Origin: JAMCRM01 sp041685075
GTDB taxonomy: Bacteria > Acidobacteriota > Terriglobia > Bryobacterales > Bryobacteraceae
DNA length: 60,476 nt
Direction: 5' to 3'
NCBI GenBank assembly: GCA_041685075.1
Contig: JAWLGN010000001.1
Location: forward strand, 1-60,476
The position numbers and the translations under genes were made by a program. Below, one piece after another: positions 9,228 through 17,685 of the stretch; position 1 is the first letter of the stretch; every line of letters starts with the position of its first letter. Below the pieces are notes generated by a model that saw nothing but the letters and a program-made list of their open reading frames with translations, had not been told where the DNA came from and made no database searches.

Positions 9228-10532
9228 ATGCAACATGTCAACGTGGGGATCGTGGGGCTGGGAAACATCGGCACCGGCACCATGACCATCCTGGCGGAGA
9301 ATGCCGAACAGATTGCGCTCAAGTTGGGATTTCGGCTGAAGGTTACCGCCGTCTGCGACCTGCTGATCGACTCGAAGCAGGTGCCTGAAGCCCTGGGCCC
9401 GGTCCTTCGCACCGCCGACTGGCGCGAGGTCGTCTGCCGGCCGGATGTCGATATCGTGGTGGAACTGGTGGGCGGCACCACGGTGGCGGCGGAGATCATC
9501 AACGCCGCCATTGACAACGGCAAGTCCGTGACCACCGCCAACAAGGAATTGATGGCCGCCTGTGGTTCGGAGATCTGGGACCGCGCCATCCACGCCGGCG
9601 TGAACGTGGCGATGGAGGCCAGCGTCTGCGGCGGCATCCCCATCCATGCCGTGTTGCGCGAAGGCATTTCGGGCGACCGTATCGTGGCGGTTCTGGGCAT
9701 CCTCAACGGCACCAGCAACTACATCCTCACGGAGATGGAAAAGCACGGCACGCCGCTCGAGACCGTGCTGGCCGAGGCGCAGCGCCTGGGCTATGCGGAG
9801 GCCAATCCCAGCGCCGACGTGGACGGTTTCGACGCCCGCTCCAAGCTGGCCATTCTCTCCGCCCTGGCCTTCGGCGAGAAAATCACTCCCTCGGACATCT
9901 ACCTGGAAGGCATCCGCCGCATCACCCCCACGGACTTCGACTATGCGCGCCAGTTGGGCCACACCATCCGGCTGCTCTGCGCCGCGCGCCAGACGCGCGA
10001 CGGCCTGGTCCTGTCGGTGCGTCCGGCCCTGATTCCGCTCAGCACCATCCTGGCCGGTGTGCGCGGCTCTTACAACGCCGTGTGGGTGAAGGGGCACTAC
10101 GGCGAGGACACGTTCTACTACGGCCGCGGCGCCGGCCCTCGTCCCACGGGCGTGGCGGTGGTGAGCGACCTGATGCGCGTGGCGCGCGAAATCCGCAACG
10201 GCAGCCCGCAGCGCGTTTCGCCCTTCGCCCACGAGCGTCTGGACGAATACGAGCCGGTGCCGGTGTCCCGCCAGCGGCGACCCTACTTCCTGCGTTTCCG
10301 CGTCCAGGACCGGCCCGGCATTATCGCCACGCTGGCGGGCATCCTGGCCCAGAAGCACATCAGCCTGGAGGCCGTGCTGCAGCAGCCCTGCGAGGATAAG
10401 ACCGATCTGCCCTTCGTCATCACGGTGGAACCCACTTCCGAGCAGGCCATCCAGGAGGCGGTCCAGGAGATGGCGAAACTCGACTTCCTGACCCAGGCGC
10501 CCCTGGCGCTGCCCATGGAACCCCCGCTCTGA
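9228..10532 (+). CDS. hom: Homoserine dehydrogenase
   Basis: A monofunctional enzyme of about 434 aa, reducing aspartate semialdehyde to homoserine for Thr and Met synthesis. It has the NAD(P)-binding GIVGLGNIGTG at the N-terminus, TTANKELMA, the family signature GILNGTSNYIL and the substrate-site region GYAEANPSADVDG. It ends with a C-terminal ACT domain (PYFLRFRVQDRPGIIATLAGI...), typical of feedback-regulated forms. The start is 9228 or 9219, since upstream residues are not Rossmann-like. The stop overlaps the next start (TGATG). metX and metW lie 11 kb downstream. Confidence 0.96.
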   Translation: MQHVNVGIVGLGNIGTGTMTILAENAEQIALKLGFRLKVTAVCDLLIDSKQVPEALGPVLRTADWREVVCRPDVDIVVELVGGTTVAAEIINAAIDNGKSVTTANKELMAACGSEIWDRAIHAGVNVAMEASVCGGIPIHAVLREGISGDRIVAVLGILNGTSNYILTEMEKHGTPLETVLAEAQRLGYAEANPSADVDGFDARSKLAILSALAFGEKITPSDIYLEGIRRITPTDFDYARQLGHTIRLLCAARQTRDGLVLSVRPALIPLSTILAGVRGSYNAVWVKGHYGEDTFYYGRGAGPRPTGVAVVSDLMRVAREIRNGSPQRVSPFAHERLDEYEPVPVSRQRRPYFLRFRVQDRPGIIATLAGILAQKHISLEAVLQQPCEDKTDLPFVITVEPTSEQAIQEAVQEMAKLDFLTQAPLALPMEPPL

Positions 10533-11140
10533 TGCGCCTCCCGGCCCTGGTCGCCTGCTGGACAGCGCTGGCTTTCGCTCTGCCGGCCGCACCGGCGGAG
10601 GCGGGGCGGGGAACCGATACCCGTGCGGAACTCATACGGGCCATGGAGTTGCGGCCCGGCATGGTGGTGGCGGACGTCGGCTCCGGCTGGGGCTACATGC
10701 TGCGGCATCTCAGCCGGGCCGTGGGACCCACCGGGCGCGTGCTGGCCGAGGATGTTAGCGACAGGGCCCTGCGAGATACCCGCCGGGCCATCCGCGATAA
10801 CCAGCTCGAAAACGTGACCGTCATCCACGGCGCCTCCACCGACCCCCGGCTGCCCGCGGGCGAGGTGGACCTGGCGCTGGTGCGCGACGCCTACCACCAC
10901 TTCGACCACCCGCGCGAGATGCTGGCAGCTATCCGCAAGGCCCTGCGCCCGGAGGGACGCCTGGTGATCGTGGATTACTACAAGCGCCCCGGCGCCATGC
11001 GCGGCGCCGACGCCGTCAGCCATATCCGCGCCGATGAGCCGGAGGTGATTCAGGAAGTCGAAGCCGCCGGCTTCCGCCTCGTTCGATCGGCCGTGCACGT
11101 GGAAGGCAGCCAGTATCTGCTGATCTTCCGCAAAGAGTAG
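10532..11140 (+). CDS. SAM-dependent methyltransferase with an N-terminal signal peptide
   Basis: A 202-aa class I methyltransferase fold. Motif I is VVADVGSGWGY near residue 47, the post-I acidic region is VLAEDVS, motif II is VDLALVRDAYHHFDHP, and the C-terminal strands include GRLVIVDYYKRP. The first about 25 residues form a clear Sec-type signal peptide (LVACWTALAFALPAAPAEA). A SAM-binding domain would lack cofactor outside the cytoplasm, so this is odd. The TGATG overlap with hom argues for coupled translation, and no better internal Met start exists before motif I. The substrate is unknown. Confidence 0.85.
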   Translation: MRLPALVACWTALAFALPAAPAEAGRGTDTRAELIRAMELRPGMVVADVGSGWGYMLRHLSRAVGPTGRVLAEDVSDRALRDTRRAIRDNQLENVTVIHGASTDPRLPAGEVDLALVRDAYHHFDHPREMLAAIRKALRPEGRLVIVDYYKRPGAMRGADAVSHIRADEPEVIQEVEAAGFRLVRSAVHVEGSQYLLIFRKE

Positions 11141-11141
11141 C

Positions 11142-11348
11142 TCAGTGCAGGGTGGCCGCGATGATGATGGCCACCGCCACGCACATCAGCCCTGCCAGCA
11201 CCGCCAGGGCTACGTTGCGCTGCTCCAGAACTTCTTTCCATAGATCGCCCGGCACCATCATCCGAACGATTCCGAAAGCCACGAAGAAGATCAGCACGCC
11301 CAGGGCGGCGAACAGGACGGCGTTGACGAGAGGGTAGTCGGTCATCAT
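11142..11348 (-). CDS. DUF350-type small membrane protein
   Basis: A 68-aa protein with two predicted membrane spans (about residues 8-29 and 45-66) separated by a short charged loop (MVPGDLWKEVLEQRN). This is the layout of half of a DUF350/YjfL-family protein. Its end nearly touches that of the convergent methyltransferase gene. Function unknown. Confidence 0.65.
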   Translation of the reverse strand: MMTDYPLVNAVLFAALGVLIFFVAFGIVRMMVPGDLWKEVLEQRNVALAVLAGLMCVAVAIIIAATLH

Positions 11349-11434
11349 GCGGAGCGGCGGCCGAAATCGCCGCCATGGCCGGATGGTAGCACGGCAGCGC
11401 CCGCCGTTGCCCGAACGCGGTATTCTGGTCGGCT

Positions 11435-13621
11435 ATGCGACGCCGCACGTTCCTGCTGACGCCCGCGCTGCTGGCCCAATCGCGTGCGGGCGAGGCCGAG
11501 CCGCACTTCCCCGACCGCCTCCACCAGTTCGTCTGGCGCAACTGGGAACTGGCCAACATCGAGCGCATGGCCGCGGTGGCCGGCTGCGCGCCCGCGCGCC
11601 TCCTCGAGATCGGCCGCGCGCTGGGGCTGCCGGAAAAGCCCCGGCTCACCGCCGATCAACTGCGCCGTATCTACATCACGGTGATCCGCCAGAATTGGGC
11701 GCTGCTGCCGAACGGGCAGATTACCGAGCTGCTCGGCTGGACGCCGGAGCAGTTCACCTTCACCCTCAAGGAGGACGATTTCCTGGACGTGAAGCTGGGG
11801 GCCAAGCCGTCCTGCGAGCCGCTGCGCTACGCCGAGCCCACACCCGAGGCCCGCCGCCGCGCCGCTCAGATCCGCTCCACGGTGCGGGAAGCGTTCGGCA
11901 AGGAGTGGAACGAACCCGGGGAATCGCCCTTCGCCTTCGTCGAGCGGATGTCGGCTCCGGGAGCCGTGGCGCCGCCCGCCGAGCCGGCCGGGGTGCGGTG
12001 GGACCTGCGCCACGTCTACTCCTATTTCGCGCTCTACGGCGATCCCCTGGTGGAGCCGGAGATCGATCCCTTCCCGGACGGCTATCTCGAGCGCCTTCGC
12101 GCGGTGGGGATCAACGGCGTGTGGATGCAGGCGGTGCTGCGAACGCTGGCGCCCGCGCCGCAGTTTCCGGAATTCGGCGCCCGCGGCGAGGAGCGCCTGG
12201 CGAACCTGCGGAATCTGGTGGCCCGCGCGGCGCGGCACGGCATGCGGGTCTTTCTCTACATCAACGAGCCCCGCTCCATGCCGCCGGAGTTTTTCGCGCG
12301 GCGTCCCGGGATGCGCGGCGCCGAATACCGCGGCCACTACGCCATGTGCACCAGCATCCCGGAGGTGCGGGAGTGGATTTCCGGCAGCCTGGCGCATGTC
12401 TTCCGCGCAGTGCCGGAGCTGGGCGGGGTCTTCTCCATCACGATGTCGGAAAACTTCACCCACTGCCACTCGCGCCCGCGCGCCGAGACCTGCCCGCGCT
12501 GCTCGCGCCGCGCGAACTGGCAGGTGGTGGGGGAGCTGCTGGAGGCCATCCGCACGGGCGTGCGCGCCTCCAGCCGCACGGCCGAAGTCATCGCCTGGGA
12601 TTGGGGATGGCCCGGCGAGATGGCGCGCCGCGTGATTCCCCGGCTGCCGCGCGATACGCGCTTCCAGAGCGTCAGCGAATGGAGCATCCCGATCGAGCGC
12701 GGCGGTGTGAAGTCCACCGTGGGGGAGTATTCGATTTCGGTGGTGGGGCCGGGCCCGCGCGCCACGGCGCACTGGGAACTGGCGCGCAAGGCCGGAGTCC
12801 GCACCCTGGCGAAGACCCAGTTCAACAACACCTGGGAGATCTCGGCGGTGCCCTACATTCCGGTGGGCTACCTGGTGGCGCGCCATTGCGCCAACCTGCG
12901 GCAGGCCGGGGTGAGCGGGGTGCAGGCCTCCTGGACCCTGGGCGGATATCCGTCGCCCAATCTCGAAATCGCGCGCGAGTTCTATTTCGGGAAGGCGCCC
13001 ACCCCGGAGGACGCCGTGGCCGCGGTGGCGCGGCGGCGCTATGGCGAAGAGGCCGGCCCGCTGGTGGCCGGCGCGTGGAAGATCTTCAGCCGCGCCTTCG
13101 AAATGTACCCCTACGGCATCGCCATCTACACCATTCCGACGCAGCACGGCCCCGCCAACCTGCTGCGCGAGACGCCCTCGGGGGTGAAGGGATCCATGAT
13201 CCTGTTCCCCCAGGACGACTATCGCGGCTGGTGCGGGCATTATCCTCCGGAGGTGGTGCGGGACCAGTTCGCCCGCATGGCCTCGGCCTGGGAGCCGGGG
13301 CTGGCGGTGCTCGGCAAAGCCGCGGCCCTCTCGCCGGCGGCGGCCGAGGAACTGGCGGTCGCCGAAACCTGCTGGATCCATTTCAAAAGCACCGCCAACC
13401 AGCTTGCCTTCTACCTGCTGCGCGACGGAGGCGGTTCGCGCGAGGCCATGCGCGCCATCGTCTGGGACGAGATGGCGCTGGCCCGCCGGCAGTTCTCCAT
13501 CGCCCGGCGGCACTCGGTGATCGCCTTCGAGGCCAGTAACCACTACTACTACCGGCCGCTCGATCTGGCGGAGAAGATCCTCAACTGCCGCCGGCTGCTG
13601 GGGCGGCTGGCGTCGGCTTGA
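11435..13621 (+). CDS. Large exported TIM-barrel-like protein (putative glycoside hydrolase)
   Basis: A 728-aa protein with an Arg-rich, short signal-like N-terminus (MRRRTFLLTPALLAQSRA). Residues about 190-450 resemble the barrel of glycoside hydrolases. They include YLERLRAVGINGVWMQ, a catalytic-face segment GMRVFLYINEPRSMP, a conserved-looking ITMSENFTHC with clustered Cys/His (HCHSRPRAETCPRC) and a WDWGWPG strand. The CxxC-rich loop could bind metal. The substrate and GH family cannot be assigned by eye. The gene stands alone between a DUF350 gene and a permease. Confidence 0.65.
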   Translation: MRRRTFLLTPALLAQSRAGEAEPHFPDRLHQFVWRNWELANIERMAAVAGCAPARLLEIGRALGLPEKPRLTADQLRRIYITVIRQNWALLPNGQITELLGWTPEQFTFTLKEDDFLDVKLGAKPSCEPLRYAEPTPEARRRAAQIRSTVREAFGKEWNEPGESPFAFVERMSAPGAVAPPAEPAGVRWDLRHVYSYFALYGDPLVEPEIDPFPDGYLERLRAVGINGVWMQAVLRTLAPAPQFPEFGARGEERLANLRNLVARAARHGMRVFLYINEPRSMPPEFFARRPGMRGAEYRGHYAMCTSIPEVREWISGSLAHVFRAVPELGGVFSITMSENFTHCHSRPRAETCPRCSRRANWQVVGELLEAIRTGVRASSRTAEVIAWDWGWPGEMARRVIPRLPRDTRFQSVSEWSIPIERGGVKSTVGEYSISVVGPGPRATAHWELARKAGVRTLAKTQFNNTWEISAVPYIPVGYLVARHCANLRQAGVSGVQASWTLGGYPSPNLEIAREFYFGKAPTPEDAVAAVARRRYGEEAGPLVAGAWKIFSRAFEMYPYGIAIYTIPTQHGPANLLRETPSGVKGSMILFPQDDYRGWCGHYPPEVVRDQFARMASAWEPGLAVLGKAAALSPAAAEELAVAETCWIHFKSTANQLAFYLLRDGGGSREAMRAIVWDEMALARRQFSIARRHSVIAFEASNHYYYRPLDLAEKILNCRRLLGRLASA

Positions 13622-13665
13622 GAGGTTGGTAGCGCCATGATACCCTTGCACACGGACGTGAACTC

Positions 13666-14709
13666 ATGATACTTCCGGAAACCTATGCCGCCACCCTGAT
13701 GCTCATGATCCTCAGCATGCTTTGTTGGGGTTCCTGGGCCAACGCGTTCAAGCTGGCCGGAAAATGGCGGTTCGAGCTGTTCTATTTCGATTACTCTTTC
13801 GGCGTGCTGCTGGCCGCCGTCATTTATGCCTTCACCGCCGGTTCGCTCGGCTTCGACGGCTTTACTTTCACCGACGACCTGATGCACTCCGGCAAACGCC
13901 AGTGGTTCTACGGCTTTTCCGGAGGCGTGGTCTTCAATCTCGCCAACATGCTGCTGGTGGCGGCCATCTCGGTGGCCGGCATGGCGGTGGCCTTCCCGGT
14001 AGGCATCGGGTTGGCGCTGATTATCGGGGTGGTATGGAACTACCTGCTGCGGCCGCAGGGTAACCCCATGCTGCTGTTCACCGGGTTGGCGGTGATCGTG
14101 GTTGCCATCGTGGTGGACGCGCTGGCCTACCGCGGCCTGGCGATGACGCGCCACGAGGAGGAAGTCAAGGCGGGCAAGGCCAGAAGCACCCGCAGGACCG
14201 TCAGCCTGAAGGGCGTAGCGCTGGCGCTCGCCGCCGGCGTCCTGATGGGCTGCTTCTTCCCCCTGGTGGTGAAGGGGCAGGAGGGCGAACTGGGGCTGGG
14301 ACCCTACGCCGTGGGCTTCGTTTTCGCCCTGGGCGTTTTCGCTTCCACCTTCGTCTTCAACCTGTTCTTCATGAACCTGCCGGTGGAAGGGCCGCCGGTG
14401 GAAATTCTGGAGTACTTCAAAGGTTCCTTCCGGCAGCACGCCCTGGGGCTGTTGGGCGGGGCGGTATGGTTCAGCGGCGCGATCGCCAACTTCGTAGCCG
14501 CCAGCGCTCCGGAGGAGGTGCACGTCGGTCCGGCCATCAGCTACGCCATCGGGCAGGGAGCCACGATGGTGAGTGCGTTATGGGGTTTGCTGGTCTGGAA
14601 GGAGTTTGCCGGGGCGGACACCCGCACCCGGGCGCTCATTACCATCACCCTGGTGCTGTTCGTCCTGGGGCTGGCCATGATTTCGGTGGCCCCGCTGTTC
14701 GTGGCATAG
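13666..14709 (+). CDS. Ureide-permease/GRP-like DMT superfamily transporter
   Basis: A 347-aa integral membrane protein of about ten spans. The N-terminus (ILSMLCWGSWANAFKLAGKWRFELFYFDYSFGVLL in two pieces: ...CWGSWANAFKLA, then FELFYFDYSFG) matches the plant ureide permease and bacterial glucose/rhamnose permease subgroup of the drug/metabolite superfamily. A charged cytoplasmic loop (EEEVKAGKARSTRR) lies mid-protein. The substrate is uncertain: allantoin-like ureides, sugars or nucleobases. The start ATG is 44 bases after the preceding gene, and a strong hairpin follows the stop. Confidence 0.8.
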   Translation: MILPETYAATLMLMILSMLCWGSWANAFKLAGKWRFELFYFDYSFGVLLAAVIYAFTAGSLGFDGFTFTDDLMHSGKRQWFYGFSGGVVFNLANMLLVAAISVAGMAVAFPVGIGLALIIGVVWNYLLRPQGNPMLLFTGLAVIVVAIVVDALAYRGLAMTRHEEEVKAGKARSTRRTVSLKGVALALAAGVLMGCFFPLVVKGQEGELGLGPYAVGFVFALGVFASTFVFNLFFMNLPVEGPPVEILEYFKGSFRQHALGLLGGAVWFSGAIANFVAASAPEEVHVGPAISYAIGQGATMVSALWGLLVWKEFAGADTRTRALITITLVLFVLGLAMISVAPLFVA

Positions 14710-14718
14710 GATTTTGAC

Positions 14719-14747
14719 GGCGGGGCCGTTCGCAGGGCGGCCCCGCC
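14719..14747 (+). terminator. Perfect GC-rich hairpin after the permease gene
   Basis: GGCGGGGCCG (14719-14728) pairs exactly with CGGCCCCGCC (14738-14747) across a nine-base loop, ten bases after the stop codon. No U-tract follows, so it may terminate weakly or act as a 3' stabiliser. Confidence 0.6.
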
Positions 14748-14927
14748 CATCGCCGAATTGAATTTTAACCGCGACCTGAATCCCGTCCCGCCGGCGCTGT
14801 TCTGTGGAGAATTCCAACGCCTCTGTTGAGAAATACAGATCGCACGGAAATCGCACCAGACGTTCAACTTGCACACGCATCCCCGGGAAACACCCGTTGA
14901 AATATCCCACACCTCGGCACTGATGGA

Positions 14928-14955
14928 TTTTTCAGCACTCGCAGGTGCTTGAAAA
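14928..14955. promoter_or_regulatory. Palindrome, candidate activator (UAS) site
   Basis: TTTTTCAGCAC (14928-14938) faces GTGCTTGAAAA (14945-14955), an inverted repeat with one extra base. It lies 35 bp upstream of the -24/-12 candidate. Activators of the NtrC type bind such dyads as dimers upstream of sigma-54 promoters. The operon contains its own NtrC-type regulator. Confidence 0.45.
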
Positions 14956-14989
14956 CTCAACAAATAAACTGCCCGAAATCACCACAGTT

Positions 14990-15005
14990 TGGCCCGTTCG
15001 GTGCA
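14990..15005 (+). promoter_or_regulatory. Candidate sigma-54 (-24/-12) promoter
   Basis: TGGCCCGTTCGGTGCA fits the TGGCAC-N5-TTGC consensus with two mismatches and keeps the invariant GG (14991-14992) and GC (15003-15004) exactly ten bases apart. It ends 28 bases before the start of the H-protein-like gene. The rest of 14748-14989 shows no coding frame. Confidence 0.5.
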
Positions 15006-15033
15006 CTTATGTACACCGAAAGGAAGCAATACC

Positions 15034-15705
15034 ATGACAGTCGTTCTGGTTTTGGTCACGTTTCTGGTTTTCATCCTCCTGGACTGGGCGCTGAACCGGA
15101 AAAAAGCCGTGCAGACCGCCCCGGCTCCATCCCCCGCCACCGCTTCGCCGGCCATGGCTCCGGCATACGTGGAGGGTTTCCTGGTCCCGGAGGAGATGGC
15201 CTATCACCCTGGCCATGGCTGGGCCCTGCGGGAGCGGCGTAACCTGGTTCGGGTGGGGGTGGACGAATTCGCCGCGGCCCTGATAGGACGCGCCGAAAAG
15301 ATCGAAATCCCCAAGCCCGGGCAGTGGGTGCGGCAGGGTCAAAAGGTCTGGAGTTTCTATCGCGAGGGCGAAAAGACCGAAATGGTCTCCCCTACGGAGG
15401 GCGAGGTGGTGGAGATCAACGCCGATGTGCTGCGCGACCCCTCCCTGCTGCGAACCGATCCTTATGGAAAGGGCTGGCTGGCCACCCTGCACGTGCCGGA
15501 TGAGGAAAACACTGCCCGGAACATGGTTCCAGCGCACTCGGTCCGGAGCTGGATGCGCGAATCTGTAGAAAGACTCTATAGTCTGCAGCCGCGGCTCGCT
15601 GGCGCCGTGGCCGCCGACGGGGGTCGTCCCGCCGATGATCTGCTTGCCGGAATGCCAAACGCGGACTGGAAGAAGACCACTGCTGAATTTTTCCTCACCG
15701 CATAA
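15034..15705 (+). CDS. Membrane-anchored H-protein-like (GcvH-fold) protein
   Basis: A 223-aa protein starting at 15034, with AGGAA nine bases upstream. Residues 1-18 are one hydrophobic span followed by NRKK, predicting a cytoplasmic soluble part. Residues about 48-150 align with glycine-cleavage H protein: YHPGHGWALRE, VGVDEFAAALIG, IPKPGQWVRQGQ, SPTEGEVVEIN and DPYGKGWL. In H protein the lipoate-bearing Lys lies six residues before the Y/A-P strand. Here that position is Gly and the nearest Lys is shifted by two, so normal lipoylation is doubtful. A C-terminal extension of about 60 aa is unassigned. No gcvT or gcvP is nearby. It heads an FeS/NrfD gene set, so a role in electron transfer or complex assembly is inferred. 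Confidence 0.8.
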   Translation: MTVVLVLVTFLVFILLDWALNRKKAVQTAPAPSPATASPAMAPAYVEGFLVPEEMAYHPGHGWALRERRNLVRVGVDEFAAALIGRAEKIEIPKPGQWVRQGQKVWSFYREGEKTEMVSPTEGEVVEINADVLRDPSLLRTDPYGKGWLATLHVPDEENTARNMVPAHSVRSWMRESVERLYSLQPRLAGAVAADGGRPADDLLAGMPNADWKKTTAEFFLTA

Positions 15706-15760
15706 TTTTTCAACACCCGGGGGATGAAATGCGATATAAACGGGATATGAGGGTCTAGAT

Positions 15761-16507
15761 ATGTCGAAAGCGGTGCTTTACGACAGCACCCTCTGCGTCG
15801 GCTGCAGGGCCTGCGAATCCGCCTGCTCCGAGCGCTGGGGCCTTCCGTACGACGACACCGTGGCGGCCGAAGAGCGTCTCTCTTCGCGCAAGCTCACCAC
15901 TATCACTACTCATGGCGAACGCTACAACCGCCGGCTATGCATGCATTGCGCGGAACCTACCTGTGTATCCGTCTGCCCCGTGGGCGCGTTGCAGAAGACC
16001 GCACTCGGCCCCGTCATCTACGACGCCGATAAGTGCATGGGCTGCCGCTACTGCATGACAGCCTGCCCCTTCGGCGTCCCTTCCTATGAATGGGATAAAC
16101 GGCTCCCCAAGGTCCGGAAGTGCGATATGTGCTACGACCGGCAACTGGAGGCCGCACCCACGCGGTGTTCGGAGAGCTGCCCCACCGAAGCCACCGTCAC
16201 GGGCGACCGCGAGGCCATTGTGGAGTTGGCGCGCAAGCGCATGGCCGATAGTCCCGGCCAGTACTATCCCCGCATCTACGGCCTGAAGGAAGCCGGCGGC
16301 ACCTCGGTCTTCTTCCTGTCGGCCGTGCCCTTCGAGCAGTTGGGGATGAAGACCGGGCTGCCCGGGGAGCCGTTGCCCGCGCTGACCTGGCGGGTGCTCT
16401 CCACCGTGCCGGATGTGGTGACGGTCGGGTCGGTGCTGCTCGGCGGCATCTACTGGATCACCAACCGGCGCGAAGAAGTCGCCAGAAAGGAGGGCCGCCG
16501 GAAATGA
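15761..16507 (+). CDS. HybA/NrfC-like ferredoxin with four [4Fe-4S] motifs
   Basis: A 248-aa electron-transfer subunit. Sixteen Cys fall in four groups: CVGCRACESAC (about residue 12), CMHCAEPTCVSVC (about 61), CMGCRYCMTAC (about 93) and CDMC with CSESC (about 126-146). This is the layout of HybA/DmsB/NrfC proteins. A hydrophobic segment (about 215-233) ends in a basic tail, suggesting a membrane anchor. There is no Tat signal at the N-terminus, unlike HybA. The stop overlaps the NrfD-like start by four bases. It probably passes electrons between the membrane subunit and an unidentified partner. Confidence 0.93.
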   Translation: MSKAVLYDSTLCVGCRACESACSERWGLPYDDTVAAEERLSSRKLTTITTHGERYNRRLCMHCAEPTCVSVCPVGALQKTALGPVIYDADKCMGCRYCMTACPFGVPSYEWDKRLPKVRKCDMCYDRQLEAAPTRCSESCPTEATVTGDREAIVELARKRMADSPGQYYPRIYGLKEAGGTSVFFLSAVPFEQLGMKTGLPGEPLPALTWRVLSTVPDVVTVGSVLLGGIYWITNRREEVARKEGRRK

Positions 16508-17673
16508 ACCGCCTTGCCGCGCGTATCACCCCCTGGCGCGCGATCTTCGCCGCCGTGGCCCTGGCGGGCCTCTATGCCACCTGGGTGCGGATCTACTACG
16601 GCCTGGGCGCCGCCACCAACCTCAGCGACGAGTTTCCCTGGGGCATCTGGATCGGCTTCGACATCCTGTGCGGTGTGGGGCTGGCGGCCGGCGGCTTCAC
16701 CCTGGTGGCCGTGGTCCACATCTTCAACATCGAGCGCTACAAGCCGATCCTGCGGCCGGCCATCCTGACGGCCTTCCTGGGTTACCTGCTGGTGATCCTG
16801 GCGCTGCTGTTCGACCTGGGCCGTCCGGACCGCGTCTGGCACCCGTTGATCCTCTGGAACCCGCGCTCGGTGATGTTCGAGGTGGGCTGGTGCGTCACGC
16901 TCTACACCACCGTGCTGTTTCTGGAGTTCGTCCCGGTGGTCTTCGAGAAGTTCGGCATGCACAAGCCGCTGGGCTGGATGCGGGCGATCTCGGTGCCCCT
17001 CATGATTGCCGGGGTGATTCTCTCCACCCTGCACCAGTCTTCGCTGGGCACCCTGTACCTGATCGTTCCCCATAAACTGTACGCCCTGTGGTACTCGCCC
17101 CTGCTGCCGGTGTTCTTTTATATCTCGGCCATCTGCGCGGGGCTGGCCATGACGATCTTTGAATCCTGGCACTCGAGCCGCGCCTTCGGCCGCGCGCTCG
17201 AATTGCCGCTGCTGGCGAGCATGGGACGCGTGCTGGCGGTACTGCTCTCCGTCTATCTGGCGATGCGCTACCTGGATCTTTCGCGCCGCGGCGCGCTGCC
17301 GCTGCTGCTAGAGAACCGTACCGAGACCTGGCTGTTCGGCCTGGAGATCGCGCTCATGCTGGTGCCCATGGTGCTGCTCTACAGGCGGAGCGTGCGGTGG
17401 CGGCCCGGGGCGCTCTACGGCTGCGCCGTGATGGTGCTGTTCGGCTTCATTGCCAACCGCCTGAACGTTTCCATCACCGGGATGGAGGCCGGCTCCGGCG
17501 TCTCCTACGTGCCCAAGTGGACCGAGGTGGCGGTGACCCTGGCCATCGTGGCCCTGGGGTTCGCCATCTTCCGGGTGATGGCGCAGTACTTCCCGGTATT
17601 TGAAGAGCCGCGCGAGGCGGCGACCGCGGCGGTCGAGGTCGAGCCGGCCGCTGTTCCGGTGGAGGTGAGATAG
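16504..17673 (+). CDS. NrfD/HybB/PsrC-family quinone-interacting membrane subunit
   Basis: A 389-aa polytopic protein of about ten spans. It shows the family's early DEFPWGIWIGFDILCGVG region (residues about 39-57) and FDLGRPDRVWHPLI. The motif ILSTLHQSSLGTLY is also present. NrfD-type subunits oxidise or reduce quinone and exchange electrons with the partner ferredoxin, here the preceding overlapping gene. No molybdopterin, heme or hydrogenase catalytic gene is present, so the terminal donor or acceptor is unknown. Confidence 0.93.
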   Translation: MNRLAARITPWRAIFAAVALAGLYATWVRIYYGLGAATNLSDEFPWGIWIGFDILCGVGLAAGGFTLVAVVHIFNIERYKPILRPAILTAFLGYLLVILALLFDLGRPDRVWHPLILWNPRSVMFEVGWCVTLYTTVLFLEFVPVVFEKFGMHKPLGWMRAISVPLMIAGVILSTLHQSSLGTLYLIVPHKLYALWYSPLLPVFFYISAICAGLAMTIFESWHSSRAFGRALELPLLASMGRVLAVLLSVYLAMRYLDLSRRGALPLLLENRTETWLFGLEIALMLVPMVLLYRRSVRWRPGALYGCAVMVLFGFIANRLNVSITGMEAGSGVSYVPKWTEVAVTLAIVALGFAIFRVMAQYFPVFEEPREAATAAVEVEPAAVPVEVR

Positions 17674-17685
17674 CGCAAGCCATAT

